NCBI GenBank assembly: GCA_958295915.1
Contig: OY282381.1
Location: forward strand, 80,722-144,721
Origin: an uncultured Caldilineaceae bacterium
GTDB taxonomy: Bacteria; Chloroflexota; Anaerolineae; Caldilineales; Caldilineaceae
Direction of reading: 5' to 3'
Length of the DNA stretch: 64,000 bases
In this document: piece by piece, positions 51,793 to 60,882 of the stretch
Layout of the letters: every line of letters starts with the position of its first letter
Position numbering within the stretch: the first letter of the stretch is position 1
The notes under the pieces: model-generated
Database searches by the model: none
What the model was told of the DNA's origin: nothing
Seen by the model: only the letters and a program-made list of their open reading frames with translations
Translations under genes and position numbers: made by a program

Positions 51793-53065
51793 AGGTTAAC
51801 TCCAAAGCAAAAGAAATACGTGTTCCGTGTTGCGGTCGGCTGTCTACATCCAGCGCGCCGCCAATTAATTCGGCCCGCTCATACATCCCGCGCAGCCCCA
51901 TACGACGAGCACGCCGACTCGGCTCAAACCCATGACCATCATCAGCCACGAGGAATCTGAGTTGTTCGGCAGTTTGCTCCATCTGTACTGTCAGATGACA
52001 GGCGCGTGCATGGCGCACCACATTTTCCAAGGCTTCTTGCAGGATACGGTAAATATTTTGTTCGATGTGAGAGGGTAGGGGGACAATCAGGTCGGGAATA
52101 CCGATCTCGACCTCTAAATCCGCCCGCTCTGCGGCTGACTTCGCCAATTCGCGCAGCGCAATCGTCAGACCAAACTCTTCCAGCGGCGCCGCTCGCAATG
52201 CCTGCAGAGCGCGACGAGCTTCGACAAGGCCGTCATCAGCCGACTTTTCCGCCCGGGCTAAGATCGTCTGCGCTTTCTGTGGGTCCGCCTCCCAGAGCGA
52301 AGTTATCGCCTGTAACTGAACCGCAATGGCACTCAGTGAATGGGCCAAGGTATCGTGTAACTCGCGCGCCAGGCGGTTGCGCTCCCGGCTGACCGTCAAC
52401 TGCTCTACTGCCGCAGCATACCGGGCCATCTTCTCATTGGCCGCTACCTGAGCCGTGTGGCTTTCTACCAACTCCCGCCGCTGTTTGCGATTGATGCTGC
52501 GCAGATGCGTCACCACGTATCCCAGCAACAAATAGATGAGGCCGCGAAAGATGATATGCGCCATAACATCGCCAAATGCCCCTATGTGAACATCACGCAC
52601 GGGCCATGTAATTGCGGCATCCCCCAGCGACACCATCACCACATAGAGCGCTACCGCTCGAAAGCGATATTGCCATGCCACAATCAGTATGCACAAGACA
52701 AAGTCATCAAAGAGTAAAATTGCGCTAAAAAGCGATTCTAAATGTGGATTGGGCTGCAGAACCGGCAGAATAAGCCAGATCCGCTCCAGAAAGAAGGGAA
52801 TCGATGCCAGTGATACAACGAACGGCAGAAACCAGCTTCTCAGCAGTTGTTGAGCAACGTCCCAGCTAAGTAAACCCAATGTCAACAGATGAATGCCGAC
52901 CAGAACTGCACGTTGGGAAACCGGCAAAGGACCTTCTAGCCGCAGAAAAAGGTGGAAAATAACGGCGCCCACAATCCAATGCGCAATCCAGTAGATGACA
53001 AAGACGCGCATTGTCGGAATCAGTCCGGGTTCAATCTGTTTTGAGAGATCGGTTCGCTCATTCAT
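51764..53065 (-). CDS. NarL-type sensor histidine kinase (HisKA_3)
   Basis: A 433-residue membrane sensor kinase. Residues about 20-185 form five or six membrane helices with short loops and no periplasmic domain, suggesting sensing within the membrane. A coiled linker leads to the HisKA_3 box RNRLARELHDTLAHSLSAIA with H237, and the ATPase domain has NVVRHARA (N box), VADDGHGFEP (G1) and RRMGLRGMYERAELIGG (G2). LiaS/DesK-like sensors share this layout and often respond to membrane or cell-wall stress. It is divergent from the secreted MBL array across a 294-base gap. Confidence 0.94.
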   Translation of the reverse strand: MNERTDLSKQIEPGLIPTMRVFVIYWIAHWIVGAVIFHLFLRLEGPLPVSQRAVLVGIHLLTLGLLSWDVAQQLLRSWFLPFVVSLASIPFFLERIWLILPVLQPNPHLESLFSAILLFDDFVLCILIVAWQYRFRAVALYVVMVSLGDAAITWPVRDVHIGAFGDVMAHIIFRGLIYLLLGYVVTHLRSINRKQRRELVESHTAQVAANEKMARYAAAVEQLTVSRERNRLARELHDTLAHSLSAIAVQLQAITSLWEADPQKAQTILARAEKSADDGLVEARRALQALRAAPLEEFGLTIALRELAKSAAERADLEVEIGIPDLIVPLPSHIEQNIYRILQEALENVVRHARACHLTVQMEQTAEQLRFLVADDGHGFEPSRRARRMGLRGMYERAELIGGALDVDSRPQHGTRISFALELTYAANSRSTL

Positions 53066-53090
53066 AAAATAAAGAGAATACCATAATCAA

Positions 53091-53155
53091 TGTCATAATT
53101 TCCAGTGTCATCTGTCATGTGACATTTTGCCTTTCTGTCCTGAATTTCGATGACA
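53091..53155. promoter_or_regulatory. Cluster of TGTCA/TGACA half-sites (possible operator)
   Basis: TGTCA occurs at 53091, 53106 and 53113, and TGACA at 53120 and 53151. The middle pair forms the inverted repeat TGTCATGTGACA (53113-53124). The cluster lies between the sensor kinase start and the MBL array promoter, a typical place for response-regulator binding. Confidence 0.4.
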
Positions 53156-53174
53156 CATCGATTGACGGTTGCCG

Positions 53175-53203
53175 CTGACATTGTTGCTGGAATATGCTAT
53201 ACT
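53175..53203 (+). promoter_or_regulatory. Sigma70-like promoter of the MBL array
   Basis: CTGACA (53175-53180) and TATACT (53198-53203) are 17 bases apart, upstream of the first array gene at 53360. The copies that follow share a different leader with no comparable promoter, so one transcript may start here. Confidence 0.5.
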
Positions 53204-53359
53204 GAACTGTATCAGTACGATTTCGTTCATCCTCCAAACGTGATGCAAACCGCGACTTGTCAGTCAGAGAAAGCCTGCATTGCATCCATAACGGTAGATG
53301 AGCCTTGAAACTTTGTGCCGCGCAGTATCAATCACATCTCAACATAAAAGGAGGATCCG

Positions 53360-55081
53360 ATGCACACACAACGAACGAGGCGATGGGTACCAATCCTTGT
53401 GATTGGCCTTATCCTGTCAACAGTATACGCAGCCAATCCAATGCCGGCGCTGGCTGCCGCGCCAGCGGATGGACTCTATGCCAGGGCTTATAGCGAAGAC
53501 GCGAACAAAGCCATCATCCAGCGTCTTTACGATGAAGCGCTCAACGGCCGCAATGTGGATCTGCTGGATGAACTCTACGCCAGCGACTACATCGAACATA
53601 GCGAAGCGTTACTGGGCGGTGTAGAGGTATTAAAGACGACTTTCCTGAGCAATTTCAACCAGTTCCCCGATGCCATCTGGGAGATCAAACGCATGGCCGC
53701 CGATGACGATCTCGTCTGGGTTCATGCCCAAATCAATCCCACCGGCGAACAGGGGAATGAGTGGGTTGGCTTGGCGATTATCGAGATTTACCGTCTCAAA
53801 GATGGGCGAATCGTCGAACATTGGGAATCCCAGCAATATATTCCCGAAGAGACCGTCAGCGGTCATACCATGTTTGAGGAGTTGACGCCTGCTGTGACCG
53901 AACCGGTCAGTGAAGAGGAGATGGAGCGCAACAAAGAAGTCATCCGCAAGCTATGGGCAGAGTTCTTCAACCCACCCCATAATTTTGACCTTTTGCCCGC
54001 TATCTTTGACGCCAATCACAAAGAGCACAACCCCGGAGAGCCAGATGGGGTAGATGGGCTTATCGAGATCTTCACGGGGCTTTTTGAGCAGGTGCCTGAC
54101 TTTGGCGCTGAAATTCTTTTGCTTTCCGCAGACGGACCCTATGTATGGCTCTACAACCAGCCAATGATCGTCGGAGCCGAAGAGAATCCGCTGGCGGCAG
54201 GCAAAGGCGCTGACATCTACAAGATGGAAGATGGCAAGATCATCGAGCATTGGGACGTCGTCTACTCCCAGACGCCGGCGCCGACCATGACCCAGCTGGA
54301 TGAGGGCGTCTATCACTTCGTTGGCAACTTCGACAGCAGCCTGGTTGTGGTGACGGATGAAGGCGTACTGATCACGGATCCGTCCAATACCGCCCGCGGC
54401 GAGATGCTCAAACAGGCCATCGCCGAACTCACAGACCAACCCGTAACCCACATCGTGCTGACCCATGAACACTACGACCACACAGGAGGCACGGAGATCT
54501 TCCCCGCTGCCCAAATCATCTGTCATGTCACGTGCGCCGACATCTTCCAGTTAGATGAGTATGGCCTTGTCCCAGATAAGGTGGACATCTCCTTTAAACA
54601 CTTTCTGTCTATCCGGCTGGGTGATAAAACCGTGGAACTGCACCACATGGGGCCCGGCGACGGCGTAGCGACCACGATCATCTACCTGCCCAAAGAGCAA
54701 GTGGTCACGTCCGCTGATCTCTACGAACCGCGTGCCCTGACGCATGCCCTGCTTATGGACGACAAAAATCTGCTGGGGGTGCGCAAAATTCTTAACGAGG
54801 TCGCTAGCTGGAATCTCAAACACGCCATCAATGCCCACTCCTCCGGAACCGACCCGCAAGACCTGCGCGAAGCAGCCGGCTACTATGAAGATCTGTACCA
54901 GGCCGTGAACGCAGTGTTGCAACCCATCGTCGAACAAGGTGGCGCCGGCGCAGCCTTTGGTATCTTGGCCACGCTGCATGAACAGATATCGCTCCCCCAA
55001 TATGCAGAATGGCGCGAGTACGACACTGCGTTTGCCAAGCATGTCTTCCGCATGGCCATGGGGCTGATACACGGAGGCTAA
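53360..55081 (+). CDS. Secreted SnoaL-SnoaL-MBL protein, array copy 1
   Basis: A 573-residue exported protein. A signal peptide (PILVIGLILSTVYAANPMPA, then LAAAPA) is followed by two SnoaL/NTF2-like domains, about 45-165 (ANKAIIQRLYDEALNGRNVD) and 190-305 (NKEVIRKLWAEFFNPPHNFD), and a metallo-beta-lactamase fold from about 315. The metal motif is H369-E-H371-Y-D373-H374, with further ligands in HHMGPGDG, SADLYEP and NAHSSG. AAAGGAGG precedes the ATG. It differs most from the other copies: it lacks the EATETQQ linker and has changed residues throughout the MBL domain. The reaction is unknown; hydrolysis of an ester or lactone is one option from the fold. Confidence 0.87.
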   Translation: MHTQRTRRWVPILVIGLILSTVYAANPMPALAAAPADGLYARAYSEDANKAIIQRLYDEALNGRNVDLLDELYASDYIEHSEALLGGVEVLKTTFLSNFNQFPDAIWEIKRMAADDDLVWVHAQINPTGEQGNEWVGLAIIEIYRLKDGRIVEHWESQQYIPEETVSGHTMFEELTPAVTEPVSEEEMERNKEVIRKLWAEFFNPPHNFDLLPAIFDANHKEHNPGEPDGVDGLIEIFTGLFEQVPDFGAEILLLSADGPYVWLYNQPMIVGAEENPLAAGKGADIYKMEDGKIIEHWDVVYSQTPAPTMTQLDEGVYHFVGNFDSSLVVVTDEGVLITDPSNTARGEMLKQAIAELTDQPVTHIVLTHEHYDHTGGTEIFPAAQIICHVTCADIFQLDEYGLVPDKVDISFKHFLSIRLGDKTVELHHMGPGDGVATTIIYLPKEQVVTSADLYEPRALTHALLMDDKNLLGVRKILNEVASWNLKHAINAHSSGTDPQDLREAAGYYEDLYQAVNAVLQPIVEQGGAGAAFGILATLHEQISLPQYAEWREYDTAFAKHVFRMAMGLIHGG

Positions 55082-55089
55082 GCGCCCGT

Positions 55090-55132
55090 GTGGTCAGTGA
55101 CCGCTAACTGCAAGTTGCTGATCACTGACCAC
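55090..55132 (+). repeat. Inverted repeat between array copies 1 and 2
   Basis: GTGGTCAGTGA (55090-55100) and TCACTGACCAC (55122-55132) are perfect inverted repeats around a 21-base heptamer-type centre. The RNA could form a strong stem right after the stop codon. Confidence 0.85.
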
Positions 55133-55187
55133 TTTACGAGTATCATGTCGCCTGGAGATTCCTGGCCGACCACGAATGGAGAATTCA

Positions 55188-56957
55188 ATGTATATACAAC
55201 GAGTAAGACGATGGGTACCAATCCTTGTGATTGGCCTTATCCTGTCAACAGTGTACGCAGCCAATCCAATGCCGGCGCTGGCTGCCGCGCCCGCGGATGG
55301 ACTCTATGCCAGGGCTTATAGCGAAGACGCGAACAAAGCCATCATCCAGCGTCTTTACGATGAAGCGCTCAACGGCCGCAATGTGGATCTGCTGGATGAA
55401 CTCTACGCCAGCGACTACACCGAACATAGCGAAGCGTTACTGGGCGGTGTAGAGGTATTAAAGACGACTTTCCTGAGCAATTTCAACCAGTTCCCCGATG
55501 CCATCTGGGAGATCAAACGCATGGCCGCCGATGACGATCTCGTCTGGGTTCATGCCCAAATCAATCCCACCGGCGAACAGGGGAATGAGTGGGTTGGCTT
55601 GGCGATTATCGAGATTTACCGTCTGAAAGATGGACGAATCGTCGAACATTGGGAATCCCAGCAATATATTCCCGAAGAGACCGTCAGCGGTCATACCATG
55701 TTTGAGGAGTTGACGCCTGCTGTGACCGAACCGGTCAGTGAAGAGGAGATGGAGCGCAACAAAGAAGTCATCCGCAAGCTATGGGCAGAGTTCTTCAACC
55801 CACCCCATAATTTTGACATTTTGCCCGCTATCTATGGCGCCAATCACAAAGAGCACAACCCCGGAGAGCCAGATGGGGTAGATGGGCTTATCGAGATCTT
55901 CACGGGGCTTTTTGAGCAGGAGCCTAATTTTGGCGCTGAAATTCTTTTGCTTTCCGCAGACGGCCCCTATGTATGGCTCTACAACCAGCCAATGATCATC
56001 GGAGCCGAAGAGAATCCGCTGGCGGCAGGCAAAGGCGCTGACATCTACAAGATGGCGGATGGCAAGATCATTGAGCATTGGGACGTCATCCTCTACCCGT
56101 CACCACCTGCAGCAGAGGCGACCGAGACACAACAGGCGGCGCCCCAGATGCCGGAACCGACCATGACCCAGCTGGATGAGGGCGTCTATCACTACTTCGG
56201 CGGCTTCTACAGCAGCCTGGTTGTGGTGACGAATGAAGGCGTACTGATCACGGATCCGTCCAATGCCGCCCGCGGCGAGATGCTCAAACAGGCCATCGCC
56301 GAACTCACCGACCAACCCGTAACCCACATCGCGCTGACCCATGAACACTACGACCACACAGGAGGCACGGAGATCTTCCCCGCCGCCCAGGTCATCTGTC
56401 ATGTCGCGTGCGCCGACATCTTCCAGTTAGATGAGTATGGCCTTGTCCCAGATGAAGTGGACATCACCTTTAAGACCTATCTGTCTATCGAACTGGGTGA
56501 TAAAACCGTGGAACTGCACCACCTGGGACCCGGCGACGGCGTAGCGACCACGATCATCTACCTGCCCAAAGAGCAGGTGGTCATGTCCGCTGATCTCTAC
56601 GAACCGCGTGCCCTGACGAATGCCCTGTTTATGGACGACAAGAATCCCCTGGGCGTGCGCAAAATTCTTAACGAGGTCGCTAGCTGGAATCTCAAACACG
56701 CCATCAATGGCCACTCCCCCGGAACCGACCCGCAAGACCTGCGCGAAGCAGCCGGCTACTATGAAGATCTGTACCAGGCCGTGAACGCAGTGTTGCAACC
56801 CATCATCGAACAAAGTGGCGTCACTGCAGCCTATGGCGCCTCATTCTCGCTGCATGAACAGATATCGCTCCCCCAATATGCAGAATGGGGCGAGTACGAC
56901 ACTGCGTTTGCCAAGCATGTCTTCCGCATGGCCATGGGGCTGATGCACGGAGGCTAA
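55188..56957 (+). CDS. Secreted SnoaL-SnoaL-MBL protein, array copy 2
   Basis: A 589-residue paralogue of copy 1 with the same signal peptide, two SnoaL-like domains and MBL domain. The metal motif H385-E-H387-Y-D389-H390 is intact. A linker (PPAAEATETQQAAPQMPEPT) absent from copy 1 joins SnoaL and MBL parts. The MBL C-terminus (QSGVTAAYGASFSLHEQ) matches copy 5 better than its direct neighbours. ATG 55188 aligns with the copy 1 start and has GGAG upstream; ATG 55176 would add four residues. Confidence 0.87.
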   Translation: MYIQRVRRWVPILVIGLILSTVYAANPMPALAAAPADGLYARAYSEDANKAIIQRLYDEALNGRNVDLLDELYASDYTEHSEALLGGVEVLKTTFLSNFNQFPDAIWEIKRMAADDDLVWVHAQINPTGEQGNEWVGLAIIEIYRLKDGRIVEHWESQQYIPEETVSGHTMFEELTPAVTEPVSEEEMERNKEVIRKLWAEFFNPPHNFDILPAIYGANHKEHNPGEPDGVDGLIEIFTGLFEQEPNFGAEILLLSADGPYVWLYNQPMIIGAEENPLAAGKGADIYKMADGKIIEHWDVILYPSPPAAEATETQQAAPQMPEPTMTQLDEGVYHYFGGFYSSLVVVTNEGVLITDPSNAARGEMLKQAIAELTDQPVTHIALTHEHYDHTGGTEIFPAAQVICHVACADIFQLDEYGLVPDEVDITFKTYLSIELGDKTVELHHLGPGDGVATTIIYLPKEQVVMSADLYEPRALTNALFMDDKNPLGVRKILNEVASWNLKHAINGHSPGTDPQDLREAAGYYEDLYQAVNAVLQPIIEQSGVTAAYGASFSLHEQISLPQYAEWGEYDTAFAKHVFRMAMGLMHGG

Positions 56958-56963
56958 GCGCCA

Positions 56964-57006
56964 GTGGTCAGTGACCGGCAACGTGCAGTTACCGGTCACT
57001 GACCAC
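56964..57006 (+). repeat. Inverted repeat between array copies 2 and 3
   Basis: GTGGTCAGTGACCGG and CCGGTCACTGACCAC form a perfect 15-base stem around CAACGTGCAGTTA. It is the longest perfect stem of the five array repeats. Confidence 0.9.
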
Positions 57007-57061
57007 TTTACGAGTATCATGTCGCCTGGAAATTCCTGGCCGACCACGAATGGAGGATTCA

Positions 57062-58828
57062 ATGTATATACAACGAGTAAGACGATGGGTACCAATCCTT
57101 GTGGTCGGCCTTATCCTGTCAGTAGTTCAGGCAGCCAATCCGATTCCGGCGCTGGCTGCCGCGCCCGCGGATGGACTCTATGGCAAAGCTTACAGCGAAG
57201 ACGCGAACAAAGCCATCATCCAGCGTCTTTACGATGAAGCGCTCAACGGCCGCAATGTGGATCTGCTGGATGAACTCTATGCCAGCGACTACACCGAACA
57301 TAGCGAAGCGTTACTGGGCGGTGTAGAGGTATTAAAGACGACTTTCCTGAGCAATTTCAACCAGTTCCCCGATGCCATCTGGGAGATCAAACGCATGGCC
57401 GCCGATGACGATCTCGTCTGGGTTCATGCCCAAATCAATCCCACCGGCGAACAGGGGAATGAGTGGGTTGGCTTGGCGATTATCGAGATTTACCGTCTGA
57501 AAGATGGGCGAATCGTCGAACATTGGGAATCCCAGCAATATATTCCCGAAGAGACCGTCAGCGGTCATACCATGTTTGAGGAGTTGACGCCTGCTGTGAC
57601 CGAACCGGTCAGTGAAGAGGAGATGGAGCGCAACAAAGAAGTCATCCGCAAGCTATGGACAGAGTTCTTCAGCCCACCCCATAATTTTGACTTGTTGCCC
57701 GATATCTTTGGCGACAATCACAAAGAGCACAACCCCGGAGAGCCAGATGGGGTAGATGGGCGTATCGAGATCTTCACGGGGTTTTTTGAGCAGGAGCCTG
57801 ACTTTGGCGCTGAAATTCTTTTGCTTTCCGCAGACGGCCCCTATGTATGGCTCTACAACCAGCCAATGATCGTCGGAGCCGAAGAGAATCCGCTGGCGGC
57901 AGGCAAAGGCGCTAACATCTACAAAATGGCGGATGGCAAGATCATTGAGCATTGGGACGTCATCCTCTACCCGTCACCACATGCAGCAGAGGCGACCGAG
58001 ACACAACAGGCGCCCCAGATGCCGGAACCGACCATGACCCAGCTGGATGAGGGCGTCTATCACTACTTCGGCGGCTTCTACAGCAGCCTGGTTGTGGTGA
58101 CGAATGAAGGCGTACTGATCACGGATCCGGCCAATGCCGCCCGCGGCCAGATGCTCAAACAGGCCATCGCCGAACTCACCGACCAACCCGTAACCCACAT
58201 CGCGCTGACCCATGAGCACTACAACCACACAGGAGGCACGGAGATCTTCCCCGCCGCCCAGGTCATCTGTCATGTCGCGTGCGCCGACATCTTCCAGTTA
58301 GATGAGTATGGCTTTGTCCCAGATAAGGTGGACATCTCCTTTAAGACCTATCTGTCTATCGAACTGGGTGATAAAACCGTGGAACTGCACCACCTGGGGC
58401 CCGGCGACGGCGTAGCGACCACGATCATCTACCTGCCCAAGGAGCAGGTGGTCATGTCCGCTGATCTCTACGAACCGCGTGCCCTGACGAAGGCCCTGTC
58501 TATGGACGACAAGAATCCCCTGGGCGTGCGCAAAATTCTTAACGAAGTCGCTAGCTGGAATCTCAAACACGCCATCAATGGCCACTCCCCCGGAACCGAC
58601 CCGCAAGACCTGCGCGAAGCAGCCGGCTACTATGAAGATCTGTACCAGGCCGTGAACGCAGTGTTGCAACCCATCATCGAACAAGGTGGAGCCGACGCAG
58701 CCTTTGGTGTCCTGGCCACGCTGCATGAACAGATATCTCTCCCCCAATATGCAGAATGGGGCGAGTACGACACTGCGTTTGCCAAGCATGTCTTCCGCAT
58801 GGCCATGGGGCTGATGCACGGAGGCTAA
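57062..58828 (+). CDS. Secreted SnoaL-SnoaL-MBL protein, array copy 3 (altered metal motif)
   Basis: A 588-residue paralogue with the same domain order. The metal motif reads H384-E-H386-Y-N388-H389: AAC at 58223-58225 replaces the GAC found in copies 1, 2 and 5. The Asp is normally a ligand of the second metal, so catalysis may be lost or changed while the fold stays intact. The other ligands (HHLGPGDG, SADLYEP, NGHSPG) remain. The signal peptide differs slightly (VVGLILSVVQAANPIPA). GGAGG lies before ATG 57062. The MBL domain is nearly the same as in copy 4. Confidence 0.87.
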   Translation: MYIQRVRRWVPILVVGLILSVVQAANPIPALAAAPADGLYGKAYSEDANKAIIQRLYDEALNGRNVDLLDELYASDYTEHSEALLGGVEVLKTTFLSNFNQFPDAIWEIKRMAADDDLVWVHAQINPTGEQGNEWVGLAIIEIYRLKDGRIVEHWESQQYIPEETVSGHTMFEELTPAVTEPVSEEEMERNKEVIRKLWTEFFSPPHNFDLLPDIFGDNHKEHNPGEPDGVDGRIEIFTGFFEQEPDFGAEILLLSADGPYVWLYNQPMIVGAEENPLAAGKGANIYKMADGKIIEHWDVILYPSPHAAEATETQQAPQMPEPTMTQLDEGVYHYFGGFYSSLVVVTNEGVLITDPANAARGQMLKQAIAELTDQPVTHIALTHEHYNHTGGTEIFPAAQVICHVACADIFQLDEYGFVPDKVDISFKTYLSIELGDKTVELHHLGPGDGVATTIIYLPKEQVVMSADLYEPRALTKALSMDDKNPLGVRKILNEVASWNLKHAINGHSPGTDPQDLREAAGYYEDLYQAVNAVLQPIIEQGGADAAFGVLATLHEQISLPQYAEWGEYDTAFAKHVFRMAMGLMHGG

Positions 58829-58836
58829 GCGCCAAC

Positions 58837-58879
58837 GTGGTCAGTGACCGCTAACTGCAAGTTGCCGGTCACTGACCAC
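58837..58879 (+). repeat. Inverted repeat between array copies 3 and 4
   Basis: GTGGTCAGTGACC and GGTCACTGACCAC form a perfect 13-base stem around GCTAACTGCAAGTTGCC. Confidence 0.88.
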
Positions 58880-58934
58880 TTTACGAGTATCATGTCGCCT
58901 GGAAATTCCTGGCCGACCACGAATGGAGGATTCA

Positions 58935-60710
58935 ATGTATATACAACGAGTAAGACGATGGGTACCAATCCTTGTGGTCGGCCTTATCCTGTCAACAGTA
59001 TACGCAGCCAATCCAATGCCGGCGCTGGCTGCCGCGCCAGCGGATGGACTCTATGCCAGGGCGTACAGCGAAGACGCGAACAAAGCCATCATCCAGCGTC
59101 TTTACGATGAAGCGCTCAACGGCCGCAATGTGGATCTGCTGGATGAACTCTATGCCAGCGACTACACCGAACATAGCGAAGCGTTACTGGGCGGTGTAGA
59201 GGTATTAAAGACGACTTTCCAGAGCAATTTCAACCAGTTCCCCGATGCCATCTGGGAGATCAAACGCATGGCCGCCGATGACGATCTCGTCTGGGTTCAC
59301 GCCCAAATCAATCCCACCGGCGAGCAGGGAAATGAGTGGGTTGGCTTGGCGATTATCGAGATGTACCGTCTGAAAGATGGGCGAATCGTCGAACATTGGG
59401 AATCCCAGCAATATATTCCCGAAGAGACCGTCAGCGGTCATACCATGTTTGAGGAGTTGACGCCTGCTGTGACCGAACCGGTCAGTGAAGAGGAGATGGA
59501 GCGCAACAAAGAAGTCATCCGCAAGCTATGGGCAGAATTTTTCAACCCACCCCATAATTCTGACTTGTTGCCCGATATCTTTGGCGACAATTACAAAGAG
59601 CACAGCCCCGAAGTGCCAAATGGGGTAGATGGGCTTATCGAGCTCTTCATGGGGTTTTTTGAGCAGGAGCCTGACTTTAGCGCTGAAATTTTTTTTCTTT
59701 CCGCAGACGGCCCCTATGTATGGCATGGATGGCTCTACAACCAGCCAATGATCGTCGGAGCCGAAGAGAATCCGCTGGCGGCAGGCAAAGGCGCTGACAT
59801 CTACAAGATGGAAGATGGCAAGATCATTGAGCATTGGGACGTCACCCACTACCCATCACCACCTGCAGCGGAGGCGACCGAGACACAACAGGCGCCCCAG
59901 ATGCCGGAACCGACCATGACCCAGCTGGATGAGGGCGTCTATCACTACTTCGGCGGCTTCTACAGCAGCCTGGTTGTGGTGACGGATGAAGGCGTACTGA
60001 TCACGGATCCGGCCAATGCCGCCCGCGGCCAGATGCTCAAACAGGCCATCGCCGAACTCACCGACCAACCCGTAACCCACATCGCGCTGACCCATGAGCA
60101 CTACAACCACACAGGAGGCACGGAGATCTTCCCCGCCGCCCAGGTCATCTGTCATGTCGCGTGCGCCGACATCTTCCAGTTAGATGAGTATGGCTTTGTC
60201 CCAGATAAGGTGGACATCTCCTTTAAGACCTATCTGTCTATCGAACTGGGTGATAAAACCGTGGAACTGCACCACCTGGGGCCCGGCGACGGCGTAGCGA
60301 CCACGATCATCTACCTGCCCAAGGAGCAGGTGGTCATGTCCGCTGATCTCTACGAACCGCGTGCCCTGACGAAGGCCCTGTCTATGGACGACAAGAATCC
60401 CCTGGGCGTGCGCAAAATTCTTAACGAGGTCGCTAGCTGGAATCTCAAACACGCCATCAATGCCCACTCCCCCGGAACCGACCCGCAAGACCTGCGCGAA
60501 GCAGCCGGCTACTATGAAGATCTGTACCAGGCCGTGAACGCAGTGTTGCAACCCATCATCGAACAAGGTGGAGCCGACGCAGCCTTTGGTGTCCTGGCCA
60601 CGCTGCATGAACAGATATCGCTCCCCCAATATGCAGAATGGGGCGAGTACGACACTGCGTTTGCCAAGCATGTCTTCCGCATGGCCATGGGGCTGATGCA
60701 CGGAGGCTAA
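58935..60710 (+). CDS. Secreted SnoaL-SnoaL-MBL protein, array copy 4 (altered metal motif)
   Basis: A 591-residue paralogue. It shares the Asp-to-Asn change of copy 3 (H387-E-H389-Y-N391-H392, AAC at 60105-60107) and nearly all of its MBL sequence. The second SnoaL domain is the most diverged of the four, with NYKEHSPEVPNGVDGLIELF and a three-residue insertion giving VWHGWLYNQPM. GGAGG precedes ATG 58935. The shared Asn indicates the change predates the duplication that made copies 3 and 4, or spread between them by conversion. Confidence 0.87.
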   Translation: MYIQRVRRWVPILVVGLILSTVYAANPMPALAAAPADGLYARAYSEDANKAIIQRLYDEALNGRNVDLLDELYASDYTEHSEALLGGVEVLKTTFQSNFNQFPDAIWEIKRMAADDDLVWVHAQINPTGEQGNEWVGLAIIEMYRLKDGRIVEHWESQQYIPEETVSGHTMFEELTPAVTEPVSEEEMERNKEVIRKLWAEFFNPPHNSDLLPDIFGDNYKEHSPEVPNGVDGLIELFMGFFEQEPDFSAEIFFLSADGPYVWHGWLYNQPMIVGAEENPLAAGKGADIYKMEDGKIIEHWDVTHYPSPPAAEATETQQAPQMPEPTMTQLDEGVYHYFGGFYSSLVVVTDEGVLITDPANAARGQMLKQAIAELTDQPVTHIALTHEHYNHTGGTEIFPAAQVICHVACADIFQLDEYGFVPDKVDISFKTYLSIELGDKTVELHHLGPGDGVATTIIYLPKEQVVMSADLYEPRALTKALSMDDKNPLGVRKILNEVASWNLKHAINAHSPGTDPQDLREAAGYYEDLYQAVNAVLQPIIEQGGADAAFGVLATLHEQISLPQYAEWGEYDTAFAKHVFRMAMGLMHGG

Positions 60711-60718
60711 GCGCCAGC

Positions 60719-60761
60719 GTGGTCAGTGACCAGTAACTGCACGTTGCTGATCACTGACCAC
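60719..60761 (+). repeat. Inverted repeat between array copies 4 and 5
   Basis: GTGGTCAGTGA and TCACTGACCAC form an 11-base stem, as after copy 1. The 121 bases that follow contain an extra segment (about 60798-60868) absent from the other array gaps. Confidence 0.85.
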
Positions 60762-60882
60762 TTCACGAGTATCATGTCGCCTGGAAATTCCTGGCCGACA
60801 ATTAATTGTGAATGCGCGCGACCGGGAATGACTGCTGAAGAAATCCGCGGGCCACGCATATTCACCATGAATGGAGGATTCA

